Assembly (NCBI RefSeq): GCF_002082015.1
Contig: NZ_CP015109.1
Span: 2,819,001 to 2,883,000 of the forward strand
Length of the DNA stretch: 64,000 nt
Direction of reading: 5' to 3'
Source: Sporosarcina ureae
GTDB taxonomy: Bacteria; Bacillota; Bacilli; Bacillales_A; Planococcaceae
Part shown: positions 63,541 through 64,000 of the stretch, one piece after another
Layout of the letters: each line of letters starts with the position of its first letter
Position numbering within the stretch: the stretch's first letter is position 1
The notes under the pieces: model-generated
Told to the model about the DNA's origin: nothing
Seen by the model: only the letters and a program-made list of their open reading frames with translations
The model's database searches: none
Made by a program: the position numbers and the translations under genes

Positions 63541-64000
63541 GCCGCCACATGAAACCTTTACGGACGATCAATGGAAAGCAATCCACGCGTCCGGTAAAGA
63601 TATTCTCGTATCGGCTGCGGCAGGTTCAGGGAAAACGAAAGTCCTCATCACGCGGATGATCGAAAAAGTATTGAACACGGAACAGCCGATAGATGTCGAT
63701 CAGCTACTCGTGGTGACGTTCACAAATGCGGCAGCGGCCGAAATGCGTCATCGCATGGCGAGTGCGCTTGAGGAAGCGATCGTACAAGATCCTTCTTCCG
63801 TGCATTTACGTAGACAGTTGAATCTGCTAAATAAAGCACAGATTTCCTCTTTGCACTCATTTTGTCTGCAAGTTGTTCGGCAGTATTCATATGTACTCGA
63901 TATCGATCCTGGATTCCGTATTGCCGATGCAACCGAGGCCGCGATTTTACGTGATGACACGATTGCACTCGTTTTGGAGGATGCCTATAGTCAGCCAGAT
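63524..64000 (+). CDS. addA: Helicase-nuclease AddA subunit, 3' end beyond window
   Basis: ATG at 63524 with AAGGAGATCGATCC upstream, inside the addB end. The first 159 residues are visible: Q-motif [20 protein letters not shown], Walker [21 protein letters not shown], motif Ia [20 protein letters not shown], and Ib-like [20 protein letters not shown]. UvrD/RecB-type superfamily 1 helicase. It continues past base 64000. Confidence 0.96.
   Translation, partial: MRIPDKPPHETFTDDQWKAIHASGKDILVSAAAGSGKTKVLITRMIEKVLNTEQPIDVDQLLVVTFTNAAAAEMRHRMASALEEAIVQDPSSVHLRRQLNLLNKAQISSLHSFCLQVVRQYSYVLDIDPGFRIADATEAAILRDDTIALVLEDAYSQPD

Overview
The window looks like a chromosome segment of a low-to-mid GC, motile, spore-forming Firmicute of the family Caryophanaceae/Planococcaceae, most probably Sporosarcina. 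The evidence is the Bacillus-type flagellar and division gene order, two YjcZ-type sporulation peptides, a ComK-type competence regulator, and a phenylalanine dehydrogenase whose sequence closely resembles, from memory, the characterised Sporosarcina ureae enzyme. No rRNA, tRNA, CRISPR array or prophage was found.

Layout. 1-6.85 kb: late flagellar genes flgN(partial)-flgK-flgL-yviE-fliW-csrA and the flagellin gene hag. hag is interrupted near its 3' end by two closely related group I introns (about 5992-6353 and 6441-6801). 6.9-15.1 kb: accessory region with a free-standing LAGLIDADG homing endonuclease, a small coiled-coil gene and its decayed duplicate, a dispersed hairpin element, and an OLD-like ATPase/TOPRIM gene split by an IS21-family element (istA/istB). 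16-25.3 kb: a kinase-fold gene, a PaaI-type thioesterase, and a minus-strand operon (Na+/amino-acid symporter, phenylalanine dehydrogenase, 2-oxoacid dehydrogenase E1 alpha, E1 beta and E2) with a divergent Lrp/AsnC regulator. Together these suggest phenylalanine breakdown through phenylpyruvate to phenylacetyl-CoA. 25.4-32.8 kb: a HAD phosphatase and the 5-oxoproline locus (IclR/KipR regulator, pxpC, pxpB, pxpA, NRAMP-like transporter, YcsI), followed by a 3-hydroxybutyrate dehydrogenase-like SDR gene.

33-40.4 kb: a short upstream ORF plus comK, a zinc-ribbon peptide, a small sigma factor, a roughly 0.74 kb array of 21-bp GAGCG repeats, two dCache chemoreceptors and two YjcZ peptides. 40.5-44.4 kb: flaG-fliD-fliS-fliT, a PilZ gene and hpf. 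45-49 kb: secA and prfB (programmed +1 frameshift), bracketed by inverted copies of a roughly 160-bp dispersed repeat. 49.5-57.3 kb: cccB, ftsE-ftsX, a CwlO-type hydrolase, a membrane protein with a TlpA/ResA thioredoxin, ctpB, minJ and csbA. 57.4-64 kb: azlD/azlC, a VTT-domain protein, tandem dispersed repeats, addB and the start of addA.

The strongest point of interest is the flagellin gene. Both introns place an in-frame stop in the P1 loop. The start of intron 2 itself encodes a complete flagellin C-terminus, so splicing and intron retention would give two different full C-termini. This sits downstream of a FliW/CsrA control pair and CsrA-type sites in the hag leader, and next to a homing endonuclease encoded outside either intron. 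All calls come from reading the sequence by eye; no search or folding program was run.
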